The notes: generated by a model not told the origin, from the sequence alone. A stretch of 64,000 nucleotides of DNA from Acinetobacter radioresistens DSM 6976 = NBRC 102413 = CIP 103788 (GCF_006757745.1 NZ_AP019740.1:310001-374000); one strand, 5' to 3'; counted from the first letter of the stretch, positions 9,523 to 19,493 are shown. Numbers and translations are program-made.

Positions 9523-9708
9523 TATATGAATACCTTATTCAGTGAAGTGTTAATTTTCCAATTGAATCACTATTAAGATACGTATTTCAAAGAAATTTTG
9601 TACCTATGGATGATGTAAAAGTGACATGGCCAGCAGATGTTGTACAGTGAATTATCTTTGTGATTTTGTGCACAGAACTTGAATATTTGTTATTAGGGTA
9701 AAAAGAAT

Positions 9709-12700
9709 ATGGGGATTCATGTTATTCAAAGCCAGCGTATTGACGTATTGGTACACGGGGTGCTTTCTACCTTGGGCCAGCCGGCAGTACATCCGCTTGA
9801 AGTCTTGAAAACCCAACACTTTGTGGTACCGACTCCAGCTATCGAGCAGTGGCTGACCCAGAAAATGGCTGAAGAACAGGGCATTAGCGCCAACCAGCTG
9901 TTTCACCAGCGTATACGCGGTTTCCAATGGTATGCCTATCAACAGGTACTGGCTGATAAAGATAAGGTCCGTAAAGCCAATATTCCACGTCTGATTATGA
10001 AGTGGCGGGTTTATCAGGCCTTGGGTCCTTTTATTGAAGCTGAAAAATTACAGCTAGATCAGCAGCATCCCCTATATCCGATTATTTGCCGGATTTACGA
10101 TACAGCCGAAGGACTTGAACCGGGTATCATCCGGCAGCTCAAGAAACAAGGCATGCTGTACTGGGTAGCTGAGCAGGTCTCTAGCCTGTTCAGCAACTAT
10201 ATGGTTTACCGTGGCTATTGTACTAAAAAAGGGTGTACAGAAGTTTGTCGTTGTCCAACCAACTGGCTAAAAGCATGGGGGAACAACCAGCCACTTGATA
10301 TCGAAGCATTATTTTATACAACAGGCACTGAAATCTCTGTCTTTACCTTGAACCAGGCACATGAACTGGAAGGCTGGCAGCGTTGGCTCTGGCAGGAAGT
10401 ATTTCATGAAGACTTCGAGCTGATGCAGGAAATTGATGCCGAGTTCTGGCAACAGCTGGAGCAGGAAGCAACGCGCAAGCAGGCGCTTAAACGTTTGCCT
10501 CAGCAACTGGTGGTATTTACATTACTGGATCTGCCACCGATCCAGTTACAGTTTTTGCGCCGTTTGGGACAATATATTGATGTCTTCATTCTGCACTACA
10601 ACCCTTCGCAGGAATACTGGGCAGATAGTGTCGATCCGGTCTGGAAAAAGCGTTATGACCTGCGCGTAAAAGAGCGTTTTATCAGCAAAAATCCGCAGGC
10701 AACCGATGCCGATATCAAAAAGTTTTTTGAGGATTTCACCCTGCATTTTAATGCAGAAGTCAGAGAGTCGCGTCATCCGCTGCTGACCCGTTTTGGCAAG
10801 CAGGCACGTGACCATTTTTCATTGCTGTCGAGTTTATCCTCAGGGGAAGAAGGACAATGGGTAGATGCTTTTGTTGACGAGTTTCCTGATAATCTGCTGG
10901 GTAAATTACAGTCAGATATCCTGTATCTGGCAGAACCGCAGAAACATCGATATCCACTAAATGCAACAGATGATTCTATCCAGATTCATGTCTGTCATTC
11001 TTCGTTACGTCAGCTTGAAGTCTTAAAAGACCAGCTGACTTACTGGCTCTCGCAAAACTCAAAAGACCAGCAGCGTAGGCCTAGCGATGTTTTAGTGCTG
11101 GTACCTAATCTAAAAGAACTTGAACCTTTAATTCGCAGTGTGTTTGCTGTTGCCCCTAAATACGGTATATCTAGCACTGATTCTAATATTTTTCAGGCAG
11201 CCAACAGAGAGCGGCAGGTTCATCTGCCTATTAAAATTGCCGGTGTGGCACAACTTGATGCCAGCAATGCTTGGCGCGCAGTTCTGGAACGAATTCAGCT
11301 GGTGCGTGGCCGCTTCACCTTGCAAGAATTTTCAGACTGGTTAAATCTGACGGCAACCCAACAGTGTTACGGACTGGATGTCAATCGCAGTGAACGTATG
11401 CTGGTCCTGCTGGCTGCAGCCGGCTTTAAACGCGGACTGGATGCCCGGCATTTACAATATAGCCTGAGCCGACATGATGAGGACTTCCGTTTTACATTCA
11501 AATTTGCACTAGACCGGCTGGCACTGGGCATTGCTATTCCTGACCATACGATTTTTAATGAAACCCTAAGCTTTGCCCAGGTACAACCGAGTGACTTTGA
11601 GCTGATCGCCAAGCTGATCGAAATTTATCAAGACTTTGACCGGCGCCGGGACTGGCTACTGTGCCATGAGCTGGGAGAACGAGTAGTAGTTGAGAGCTGG
11701 TTACAGCGTTTAAATGAAGATATTGCAGAATTTGAACAACAGGGCGTTACTGCACTAAAACCGGTACGCGAAATTATTCATAAACAGATTAGAATGCTGA
11801 CACTGGCCAACTTTTATAGTGAGCAAGAAGAGCAAAATTTACGCGGTATCTGTTTACCCTTGGCATACCTCATTGAAGAAATTAATACAGCGCTCGATGC
11901 GCAGATTGAGCAGGCGGAACCTACCGGCCAGATTACCTTTAGCCAGATCGGGCAAATCCGGCCCTTACCGTACCGCTTGGTTGTCATGCTAAACCTGGAC
12001 AGTGGCACGTTTCCAAGTCGCAGCCAGCGGTTACCTTTTGACCTGATGGATATACTGCGTCCACAGCTGGGTGACCGCTCACGACTGGAAGATGATCAGG
12101 GTGCATTTCTAGATGCATTACTGTTAGCTCAGGAAAATTTATGGCTATTTTATAATGGCTTTGATGTTAATGACGGGGAAGTACGTGAGCCATCGAGTAC
12201 CTTGCAGGAATTTGTACAGCATCTGGCATTGATTGTCGCTTCTGAACAGCCCGATGAGGTGATAGACCAAAAAATTTCCCTGAATGGGATTGAAGTACCC
12301 CGACAGCTTCAGCAGCTTTATCACGTTCATCACCTGCAACCTTTTGACCCGGCTGGTTTTGCCACTGAAAAGCTGATCCGCTATCAGGATCAATGGTTTA
12401 ATGTGGCACAGCACTTACTACAGGCGCGTGGACAACGCCAGCCGTGGGCAAACATACCATATCCGTTAAATACTGAAAATATTAAGGTTCTCCATAGCCA
12501 GCAATGGATACAAGATGTCATCTTTCCAGCGCGACTGTATTTAAAGACCTTAGGTGTTGAAAATCTGAGTTCGAGCGAAAGTACAGCCCAGCATGAACCC
12601 TTAATACTGGATGGATTAGGCCGCTATGCTATTCGAGATTTTCTCTATCAGCAGAATAGTGTGAGAGAACCACAAATACTGATGCATCAGCTGCCGGTTG

Positions 12701-13401
12701 GAAAAGTGGCACGTAGTACCTGGCAGATCAGCCTGGCTGAACAGGAAACTTTAAAGGCTCGTCTGCAACGTTATGCACCCGAAGTTACTCCTGTCACCCA
12801 GCAGATGTGGAAAGTCAGTGCTGAACTGCATATGCAGATTAATACTCCTCAAGCAGGTATGACTAACTGGGTCAGTATGGAGCCATCTAGCGCACGGGCT
12901 AAGCGCCGCGCCAAAGTCTGGCTTGAATATCTTTTATGGTTGGCTTATTTGAACCAGTCAGAAGAGACAAGCCGAAAATTACAGCGTGTGGTCGTCTTCA
13001 GTGACCAGACTGTAATCTGTGTGGGTGTCTGTTCAGCAGAAGCACGAAAGCTGCTTGATCCTTGGTTTAAGGCTTGGCAATATGGCCAAAGTCAGCCGCT
13101 GGTTTTACCGGCTGCCCTGATATTAAGTGTGGCTGAAAAGGGTAAAAAGCATGAATGGACTGAAAATGAAGCTGGCCAGAAAGTCATTAATAATTTTGAT
13201 GCGCTGTTAAAAGACTGGAATGAAACCCATCAGTACAGTTCATTTTCCGCAACAGAAAATGAGGCGGTACGGCTCCACCGTGACTGGCAGTTTATCTTGC
13301 AGGAACAGGACGCCACTGCCTTACTGGAGCATTGCTGTAAAACTTTCTCTTATGAGTTATATGCACCTATTTTTGAATATCAGCGGGTTGAAACAACATG
13401 A
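9709..13401 (+). CDS. recC: Exodeoxyribonuclease V subunit gamma (RecC)
   Basis: RecC is the scaffold and Chi-recognition subunit of RecBCD, which unwinds and resects double-strand breaks and loads RecA. The N-terminus has the family pattern HFVVPTPAIEQWLTQKMAEE and the degenerate helicase region contains IHVCHSSLRQLEVLKDQL near 425, the position of the broken motif seen in RecC proteins. No Walker A is present, as expected. At 1230 residues it is slightly longer than E. coli RecC (1122). Its stop overlaps the recB start by four bases (ATGA at 13398-13401), indicating translational coupling. Confidence 0.96.
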   Translation: MGIHVIQSQRIDVLVHGVLSTLGQPAVHPLEVLKTQHFVVPTPAIEQWLTQKMAEEQGISANQLFHQRIRGFQWYAYQQVLADKDKVRKANIPRLIMKWRVYQALGPFIEAEKLQLDQQHPLYPIICRIYDTAEGLEPGIIRQLKKQGMLYWVAEQVSSLFSNYMVYRGYCTKKGCTEVCRCPTNWLKAWGNNQPLDIEALFYTTGTEISVFTLNQAHELEGWQRWLWQEVFHEDFELMQEIDAEFWQQLEQEATRKQALKRLPQQLVVFTLLDLPPIQLQFLRRLGQYIDVFILHYNPSQEYWADSVDPVWKKRYDLRVKERFISKNPQATDADIKKFFEDFTLHFNAEVRESRHPLLTRFGKQARDHFSLLSSLSSGEEGQWVDAFVDEFPDNLLGKLQSDILYLAEPQKHRYPLNATDDSIQIHVCHSSLRQLEVLKDQLTYWLSQNSKDQQRRPSDVLVLVPNLKELEPLIRSVFAVAPKYGISSTDSNIFQAANRERQVHLPIKIAGVAQLDASNAWRAVLERIQLVRGRFTLQEFSDWLNLTATQQCYGLDVNRSERMLVLLAAAGFKRGLDARHLQYSLSRHDEDFRFTFKFALDRLALGIAIPDHTIFNETLSFAQVQPSDFELIAKLIEIYQDFDRRRDWLLCHELGERVVVESWLQRLNEDIAEFEQQGVTALKPVREIIHKQIRMLTLANFYSEQEEQNLRGICLPLAYLIEEINTALDAQIEQAEPTGQITFSQIGQIRPLPYRLVVMLNLDSGTFPSRSQRLPFDLMDILRPQLGDRSRLEDDQGAFLDALLLAQENLWLFYNGFDVNDGEVREPSSTLQEFVQHLALIVASEQPDEVIDQKISLNGIEVPRQLQQLYHVHHLQPFDPAGFATEKLIRYQDQWFNVAQHLLQARGQRQPWANIPYPLNTENIKVLHSQQWIQDVIFPARLYLKTLGVENLSSSESTAQHEPLILDGLGRYAIRDFLYQQNSVREPQILMHQLPVGKVARSTWQISLAEQETLKARLQRYAPEVTPVTQQMWKVSAELHMQINTPQAGMTNWVSMEPSSARAKRRAKVWLEYLLWLAYLNQSEETSRKLQRVVVFSDQTVICVGVCSAEARKLLDPWFKAWQYGQSQPLVLPAALILSVAEKGKKHEWTENEAGQKVINNFDALLKDWNETHQYSSFSATENEAVRLHRDWQFILQEQDATALLEHCCKTFSYELYAPIFEYQRVETT

Positions 13402-16400
13402 ATGAGCCACAGGCTATTTCGGAATATCCGATTGCTGATATGTATTTCTCTGGCCTGCATCTGATTGAGGCCTCGGCTGGCACAGGAAAAACTTATACCC
13501 TGTCTAGCCTGATAGTGCGTATTCTCATTGAGAAATATCTTCCCAACCAGATTATTGCCACCACTTTTACCCGAGCAGCGGCAGCTGAACTAAAAAGCCG
13601 GATTCGTAGCCGTTTGGTAGAAGCCTATCAATATTTTAATGATTGTCAGGATTTGACAGAAATTGAAATGTTGCATAAGGCGGAACAGGAAAAAGATCCC
13701 CTGTATCAGGTGCTCTGTAAACAATTTTCGACACAGGTTGGTTATGTCTGCGAACGACTTAAACTGGTCATAGACCAGCTGGATGAACTGTTTGTCAGTA
13801 CGCTGGACAGTTTTAGCCAAAAATTGCTGCGTGAGTTTGCCTTTGAAAGTGGCAAAATTGAACGGGCACAGTTAACTGAAGATGCTAAGGCCTATAGTCA
13901 GCAAATCGTCCATGACATTTTAAGAGAGTGGATTCAAGCTCAGCCGCAGCCCTTGATTGACTATTTACTGTTAAGCAAACAGCTCAAAAATACTGACGGT
14001 TATCTGGCGATTGTAGAAAACAGCCTGAATTTCTCTTCAGCCCAGTTTATGCCTGTTGCCGCACCAGTCATGGATTTGGAACAGTTTGAAGCGGAGCTGG
14101 ATCTCTTGTTAAAACTGGATCTGTCTTTAGTAGAAGGGCTAGCCGATTATTATCGGGCAGATGGACAGCACAATAGTATAGTCGGAAAAAAATGGCGGAC
14201 TGAGCAGTTAATGGAAACAACGCTGTGTCAGAATCTGCCAGATTTTATTAAGGCTTTACATACCCAGCGTTCTTATGCCTTATTTGCAGCACACTGGACC
14301 GATATCTTTAAGTGTATTACAGATCTGGCCACAAAAAAGGTTCTAAATAAATGTGCTGCCGAGGTGCTGGAATACTTTGAAAATCATCAGATTATCCAGG
14401 GTCTGCGCCGGTTTTGCGAATGTGTAGCCAATTTAAAAACTGATCTTTCCCGGTTAGATACCTATTTACAGTTTTATATTAGTCAGGAAGTGCGTAAGCG
14501 CCTTCCACAATTACTGCAGCAGCGTGGGGAAACCACATTTTCACAGCAAATCCGGACTTTGGCTGAGGCTTTGCAGGGTGAACAAGGTCAGCGTTTTGCA
14601 GTGTATGTCCAAGCCCGTTATCCCCTGATTGTGGTCGACGAATTTCAGGATACCAATCAGGATCAAGATAATATGCTGGCCAGTATCTGGCGGCATCCAC
14701 AGCGACATCAGCACAGCTGTATGATTATGGTCGGTGATCCAAAACAGGCAATTTATGGTTTCCGGGGCGGAGACATGCTGACTTATATCAAGGCCCGGCA
14801 GGATGTTTTAATCAAACAGGGTAAACTCTATACCTTAAGACAAAACCACCGTTCAGTTCCTGAACTGGTAGAAGTGGTCGATGCGCTATTTCAACGTGAA
14901 GTCAACTTTGGTGAAGAGGTTATTTATACCCCGATTCAGGCAGGAGCACGTCAGCATCCGCCTTTGACCGACCGGCAGCGTAAAAACTACTGTCCACTAC
15001 GCTGGGTCCAGCTTAGTGATAAAAACAAAGAGGCCGAACAGGTTGCCTGGAAGATTCGTCAATTATTAAATCATGGTATAGCCAAAGAGTTGTTATTTGA
15101 CGAGTCGGGCGGTCAGCGTCCTCTGAATGAAAATGATATTGCTATCCTGTCCAAGAATCATGATGGGCTAGACAAAGCCCAGTATGCTTTAGAGTCTTTA
15201 GGTATCCGGGTTAACCGGCCTTCTAAGCGTAGCGTATTTGACTGCCAAGTGGCCCGTGATGTTGGAGCACTGTTGACGGCTATCATGCATCCGTATGATG
15301 AGGGTAAGGTTAAACGGGCTTTACTGAGCCGGTTACTCGATTTTAATTTGCAAAGTCTGGTCGAGCTGGAGCAGCGCACTGATGGTTTGAGCAGTTTTAT
15401 ACACAAGTTTGATGATATCCGTGAATTATGGCTGGAACGTGGTTTCCTGAGTGCCTGGCAGTACTGTCTGCAACATTTTCAGGTCTGGCAGAAACTGGTA
15501 GCCATTGCCAGTAAAGATAACGAAAGGGCTGTAGTAAATCTGCGGCATTTAACCGAAGTACTGAGCCAGCATAGCGAAATTTATCCGGGTGCCAAGAATC
15601 TGTATTATTGGTATTTTAAACAGTTACAGTCACCAAGCGAGCGAGAATGGGAACTGGAACGACGCCTGTCTAATGAAGCAGGTGTACAACTGATGACCAT
15701 TCACCAGTCAAAGGGACTGGAATTTAAGGTGGTATTTTTGCTGGGTGCTGACAAAGCATTTAAGGAAATGAATAAAACCCTGAATTTCTCTACGGTTGAG
15801 CAGTTAAACCCTGTAACAGGTCAGCTTGAAAAGCAGCGGGTTATTGCGGTAGCAGACAAAAACCTGCTAGATGAAAATGCAGTAAACCAGCATCAGGAAC
15901 GTGCAGCAGCAGAAAACCGCCGTCTCTGGTATGTGGCCTTAACCCGCGCCAGTCACCGTGTTTATGCCATGCTGCAAGATACTGAAGGTAAAGCCAAGGA
16001 CAGCCTGGCTTTCTGGCGTAATCGGACAGAGCCTTTTGTACATCGTCACTGCATGGATGAGCCGCTTCTAGAGCAGCTACCGGCAAAAGTTTCTGCCAGT
16101 TCGGTCTCAAAGCAAATCAGTGTCCAAGCCTTGAATCTGCCCCAGCAGCGTTTTTATCCTCGGGCCAAAACCAGCTTTAGCTATCTGGCGCAGCATCTCA
16201 AAACTAGAAAAATCTTTGATCCGCTTGCAAATGAAGTAAAGCGACCAGAAAGTGCCGAAGACGAGTTGCATGTAGTAGATAAAGTGTACTTACCGGCAAC
16301 CCAGCCCTTAAGCTGGATCAAACAGAACTTTCCAATGGGTACTGTTGCTGGTAATTTCCTGCATGAGATTTTTGAGCATATTGATTTTCAGGAGCCGGCA

Positions 16401-17102
16401 GACTGGATACTGGAAATCCGCCGCCGTTTTAAAAATGATTATAGTGGACTGTGGAATGAATTACGGGACAAATATCAGCGGGATTTTCCCGAACAGGCAG
16501 AAGATGAACAGCTACTGTTAAACTGGCTGGCAGAGTGGCTCCAACAGGTACTTGCCACCCCATTACACGCAGGTTTTAAGTTAAAGCAGTTACAACCGGA
16601 ACAGCATTTGGCTGAATTTCCGTTTTGTCTGGCACTTTCAGATCATGTACTGGCAATTCAGCGAATTCACCAGCTGTTTGCTGAATACGGGATTGATATG
16701 CCTGAACTAAATCCTGCCGAATCCGCGCGTTATCTGAATGGTTCCATCGATCTGGTTTATTTTGATGGTCATCAGTATCATATTGCCGATTATAAGAGTA
16801 ATTTTCTGGGTAGTGATCAGTCAGACTATAATCATGCCTCAATCCGAGCCAGTATGTCACATTCAAGTTATTGGTTACAGGCTGGTCTTTATCTGGTTGC
16901 ACTGCATCGTTATCTGAGTATACAGATGCAAAATTACGAGATCAGCCGGGATCTGGGCGGAGCAAGCTATCTCTATCTGCGTGGCATGAACGGTCAACCG
17001 GATCATGGCGTGTATCACTGGAAACCCAGTACAGAATTTATCCTGCGACTTGATGCTTTATTAGGTTATTTTATTGAAGATAAAATGAGTAAAATTGCTT
17101 AA
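13398..17102 (+). CDS. recB: Exodeoxyribonuclease V subunit beta (RecB)
   Basis: RecB supplies the 3'-5' helicase and the single nuclease of RecBCD. SF1 motifs run in order: EASAGTGKTYTL (25-36), ATTFTRAAAAELKSRI, VVDEFQDTNQDQ, VGDPKQAIYGFRGGD, LRQNHRS, MTIHQSKGLEFKVV and LWYVALTRASHRV. The C-terminal nuclease domain shows the conserved GSIDLVYFDGHQYHIADYKS near residue 1115, holding the catalytic D and D-x-K residues. Length 1234 is close to E. coli RecB (1180). It lies between recC (4-base overlap) and recD. Confidence 0.97.
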   Translation: MNEPQAISEYPIADMYFSGLHLIEASAGTGKTYTLSSLIVRILIEKYLPNQIIATTFTRAAAAELKSRIRSRLVEAYQYFNDCQDLTEIEMLHKAEQEKDPLYQVLCKQFSTQVGYVCERLKLVIDQLDELFVSTLDSFSQKLLREFAFESGKIERAQLTEDAKAYSQQIVHDILREWIQAQPQPLIDYLLLSKQLKNTDGYLAIVENSLNFSSAQFMPVAAPVMDLEQFEAELDLLLKLDLSLVEGLADYYRADGQHNSIVGKKWRTEQLMETTLCQNLPDFIKALHTQRSYALFAAHWTDIFKCITDLATKKVLNKCAAEVLEYFENHQIIQGLRRFCECVANLKTDLSRLDTYLQFYISQEVRKRLPQLLQQRGETTFSQQIRTLAEALQGEQGQRFAVYVQARYPLIVVDEFQDTNQDQDNMLASIWRHPQRHQHSCMIMVGDPKQAIYGFRGGDMLTYIKARQDVLIKQGKLYTLRQNHRSVPELVEVVDALFQREVNFGEEVIYTPIQAGARQHPPLTDRQRKNYCPLRWVQLSDKNKEAEQVAWKIRQLLNHGIAKELLFDESGGQRPLNENDIAILSKNHDGLDKAQYALESLGIRVNRPSKRSVFDCQVARDVGALLTAIMHPYDEGKVKRALLSRLLDFNLQSLVELEQRTDGLSSFIHKFDDIRELWLERGFLSAWQYCLQHFQVWQKLVAIASKDNERAVVNLRHLTEVLSQHSEIYPGAKNLYYWYFKQLQSPSEREWELERRLSNEAGVQLMTIHQSKGLEFKVVFLLGADKAFKEMNKTLNFSTVEQLNPVTGQLEKQRVIAVADKNLLDENAVNQHQERAAAENRRLWYVALTRASHRVYAMLQDTEGKAKDSLAFWRNRTEPFVHRHCMDEPLLEQLPAKVSASSVSKQISVQALNLPQQRFYPRAKTSFSYLAQHLKTRKIFDPLANEVKRPESAEDELHVVDKVYLPATQPLSWIKQNFPMGTVAGNFLHEIFEHIDFQEPADWILEIRRRFKNDYSGLWNELRDKYQRDFPEQAEDEQLLLNWLAEWLQQVLATPLHAGFKLKQLQPEQHLAEFPFCLALSDHVLAIQRIHQLFAEYGIDMPELNPAESARYLNGSIDLVYFDGHQYHIADYKSNFLGSDQSDYNHASIRASMSHSSYWLQAGLYLVALHRYLSIQMQNYEISRDLGGASYLYLRGMNGQPDHGVYHWKPSTEFILRLDALLGYFIEDKMSKIA

Positions 17103-17140
17103 TAAGTTATTTGAAATATTTTATAAACAAAAATTTAACT

Positions 17141-17200
17141 TGTGGATAAATTTGTTTATAACTCTGTAGATAACTATGAGGATAACTGTGTGGAAAATAA
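17141..17200 (+). repeat. Five tandem 12-bp repeats resembling DnaA boxes at the recD start
   Basis: The 60 bases divide exactly into TGTGGATAAATT, TGTTTATAACTC, TGTAGATAACTA, TGAGGATAACTG and TGTGGAAAATAA. The first nine bases of unit 1 equal the complement of the DnaA consensus TTATNCACA; each other unit differs from it at one position. If read in the recD frame the array encodes the four-residue units VDKF, VYNS, VDNY, EDNC and VENK. Spacing and orientation are constant. DnaA binding is inference from the motif only. Confidence 0.7.
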
Positions 17201-18950
17201 ACAGCTTCATGAAAACTCCCAACAGCAATGGATCAGTACATGGAGCAGTTTTATTACACAGGCCCCTTTTCATGCGGGTGAAAAACATGAAAATGCTACT
17301 AATATAATTGTCCAGGTTCTCGAGGCTCTTCAGCAGGGCAATAGCTGTATTGAAGCCACCGAGGATCAGGTCAAGGTTTTAAATAATCTGGTAGGATTTG
17401 AGCAGCAGGAGCACTTGCCGGTTGCGCCATTTATATTTGATGGTAGCTCATTATACTTGTACCGCTACTGGAACTTGGAAACCCGACTGGCAAAGCAGAT
17501 TGAACGCCTGTGGCAGCAGCAGATTCCTCCGGTTGACCTGACTGCCTATTCTGGGCTGTTACAAGATAAATATCAGAAATCTGCTCTGACAATGGTTGCC
17601 GGAAAAATACTGAGTATTATTACTGGCGGACCGGGAACAGGCAAAACCTATACACTGGCACGTATTATCGCGGTTCTTAACCAGGCTATTCCCGATATCC
17701 GTATTGCTATGGCAGCGCCTACGGGAAAGGCTGCCCAGCGTATGCAGGAAGCACTACGTTATTCTTTTCAAGATCCCAAATTACTGGAATCTGGTTTGAT
17801 CACACAGAGCCTGCAAATGCAGACTACTCAAACCATTCACCGGCTGCTTGGGCTGGGTCAAAACCAGCAACCGCGTTTTCATAGCCGGCAGCCGTTACCT
17901 TATGATGTTATCGTTATTGATGAAGCTTCCATGCTTGACCTGGAGCTCGCGACCTTACTATTTGAAGCTATACCAGATCACTGCCGGCTTATTTTACTTG
18001 GAGATGCTCAGCAGTTAGCCTCAGTTGAAGTAGGCTCGGTTCTTGCTGACCTGCAACAGATTCCTGCCTTGGCGGAACACCGGGTCCATCTGGTAAATAG
18101 CCGTCGTTTTACAGAAGATGCACTTATTGGAAAAATGGCCAAGTTTATCCAGCAGTTTCAAGCTGGAAAACCTCATACAGAGATTCTGGATTATTTCCAG
18201 CAACAGATTGTACCGGCTGACCAACTTTCAGCTATTACATTAAGTCATGATATGCAGGATCAGGTACAACTTGAATTCTTGCCTGCTTCAGCTCAAAGCC
18301 TGAATTGGACAGAATTCTATGAAAAACTGATGCAGGGTTATTTACCTTATCTTAAAGCACTTAAAAATTATTTACAGGCAGAAGAAACTTCTGAGGATAC
18401 AGTCAAACCTCTGGTTCAGGCATTTGACCATTACCGACTGCTTGCAGCTACCCGACACGGGGCATTAGGGCTTGAGAAACTTAATCAGTATGCTAAACAA
18501 TGGCTGAATCAGGCTTTGAAAACAATTGCAGTAGGTGACTGGTATATTGGCCGTCCAGTTATGATGACCTATAACGACTATCAGCTGGGGCTTTCAAATG
18601 GTGATATCGGTATCTGTGTTCGACATCGGGAGCATCCTGACCAGTTTGAAGTTTATTTTCCCAGTCTGAACAAATGGGTGGCTGCTACACGGCTACCTAA
18701 AAATATTGAAACAGCATTTGCGCTGACTATTCATAAGTCACAAGGCTCAGAATTTACTCATACCGCAGTTGTATTAGACCAGACAGCGAAAAACTTGTTA
18801 AGTCAGGAACTGATTTATACAGCCATTACTCGAGCTAAGAAAGTAGTGAGCTTACTGGTAGACACGGAAGCATTTGTCCAGTCTTTAACAGTAAAAACCA
18901 CCCGTAAAAGTGGATTGGTTAGTAAAATTAATAGAAAACTAAGTTTGTGA
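17190..18950 (+). CDS. recD: Exodeoxyribonuclease V subunit alpha (RecD)
   Basis: RecD is the fast 5'-3' SF1 helicase of RecBCD. Motifs seen are ITGGPGTGKTYTLARI (about residue 145), TIHRLLG, VIDEASMLDLELATLL, LGDAQQLASVEVGSVLADL and, near the C-terminus, ALTIHKSQGSEF and YTAITRAKK. I choose the GTG at 17190, which has GAGGA seven bases upstream and gives 586 residues. The frame is open to a GTG at 17142 with no ribosome site, and that extra segment is the repetitive array described separately, so it may be leader rather than protein. It follows recB by about 90 bases and completes the recCBD run. Confidence 0.94.
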   Translation: MENKQLHENSQQQWISTWSSFITQAPFHAGEKHENATNIIVQVLEALQQGNSCIEATEDQVKVLNNLVGFEQQEHLPVAPFIFDGSSLYLYRYWNLETRLAKQIERLWQQQIPPVDLTAYSGLLQDKYQKSALTMVAGKILSIITGGPGTGKTYTLARIIAVLNQAIPDIRIAMAAPTGKAAQRMQEALRYSFQDPKLLESGLITQSLQMQTTQTIHRLLGLGQNQQPRFHSRQPLPYDVIVIDEASMLDLELATLLFEAIPDHCRLILLGDAQQLASVEVGSVLADLQQIPALAEHRVHLVNSRRFTEDALIGKMAKFIQQFQAGKPHTEILDYFQQQIVPADQLSAITLSHDMQDQVQLEFLPASAQSLNWTEFYEKLMQGYLPYLKALKNYLQAEETSEDTVKPLVQAFDHYRLLAATRHGALGLEKLNQYAKQWLNQALKTIAVGDWYIGRPVMMTYNDYQLGLSNGDIGICVRHREHPDQFEVYFPSLNKWVAATRLPKNIETAFALTIHKSQGSEFTHTAVVLDQTAKNLLSQELIYTAITRAKKVVSLLVDTEAFVQSLTVKTTRKSGLVSKINRKLSL

Positions 18951-18973
18951 AATAAAAGTTAATAATAAGCCTT

Positions 18974-19200
18974 GTTGTAAGTTTTTGCTTACATCAATTC
19001 GAGAAATTAGCGCCTAGAGCTAATGCAGAGTTTCTGAGATGATGGCTTCACATAAAAAGCCTAGCACGGAAAGCTAAGCAATAATCGCATTATAACTATA
19101 ATCAGTCGAATGACAGCGAACTTGCATGAAGTAAGTGAAAAAGAGGAAACTTACAGCCGCTAAGCCTTGTAGTTTTGGGAGAGACTACAAGGCTTTTTTA
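18974..19200 (+). ncRNA. Candidate small RNA 1 (tandem pair), with terminator
   Basis: The candidate is bounded on the left by the inverted repeat TGTAAG-TTTTTG-CTTACA and on the right by a strong terminator. Near the 3' end GTAAGT and ACTTAC could pair around an A-rich loop, and the terminator stem is preceded by GAGGAAACTTACAGCCGC. The start and end motifs recur at nearly the same distance in the next candidate. The exact 5' end is unknown; the left boundary marks the repeat, which may be promoter or operator rather than transcript. It matches none of rnpB, ssrA, ffs or 6S as I know them. Confidence 0.42.
19162..19200 (+). terminator. Intrinsic terminator of candidate small RNA 1
   Basis: AAGCCTTGTAGT (19162-19173) pairs perfectly with ACTACAAGGCTT (19184-19195) around a 10-base loop, followed by a run of T. 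The twelve-pair stem and T tract make a strong rho-independent terminator on the plus strand. Confidence 0.88.
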
Positions 19201-19263
19201 TTGCTTGTTAAAATGTCAAAAGGACTCAACCATAAATACACCAATAGATAAAATTTACTCATT

Positions 19264-19493
19264 TGTAGGTTTTAGCTTACATATTGATACGTAAAATACG
19301 ACTTTTATACATAATTAGATCTGACAAAATATTACACATAAGGAAATATACAATTATATACAGGACATTATTAATTCATTCATAATAAGATTGGCTTAAA
19401 GAAGTTAAGAACAACTATAAATTAAAGAATAATAACGAGAAAAGAAGAAACTACAGCGCAAAAAAAGCCCAAGCCTAGCTTGGGCTTTTTTTT
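19264..19493 (+). ncRNA. Candidate small RNA 2 (tandem pair), with terminator
   Basis: This candidate begins with TTGTAGGTTTTAGCTTACAT, differing at two positions from the matching 20 bases of candidate 1 up to its final T, and ends with GAAAAGAAGAAACTACAGCGC before its terminator, against GAAAAAGAGGAAACTTACAGC in candidate 1. The motif-to-terminator distance (about 230 bases) is almost the same. The middle is AT-rich and diverged. Expression and 5' end are inferred. Confidence 0.4.
19461..19493 (+). terminator. Intrinsic terminator of candidate small RNA 2
   Basis: AAAAAAGCCCAAG (19461-19473) pairs with CTTGGGCTTTTTT (19479-19491) around CCTAG. The flanking A and T runs allow function on either strand. 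Confidence 0.9.

Noticed and set aside
16576..16902. 108-residue minus-strand frame inside recB
   Set aside because: It is opposite the conserved nuclease domain of recB and has no independent support.
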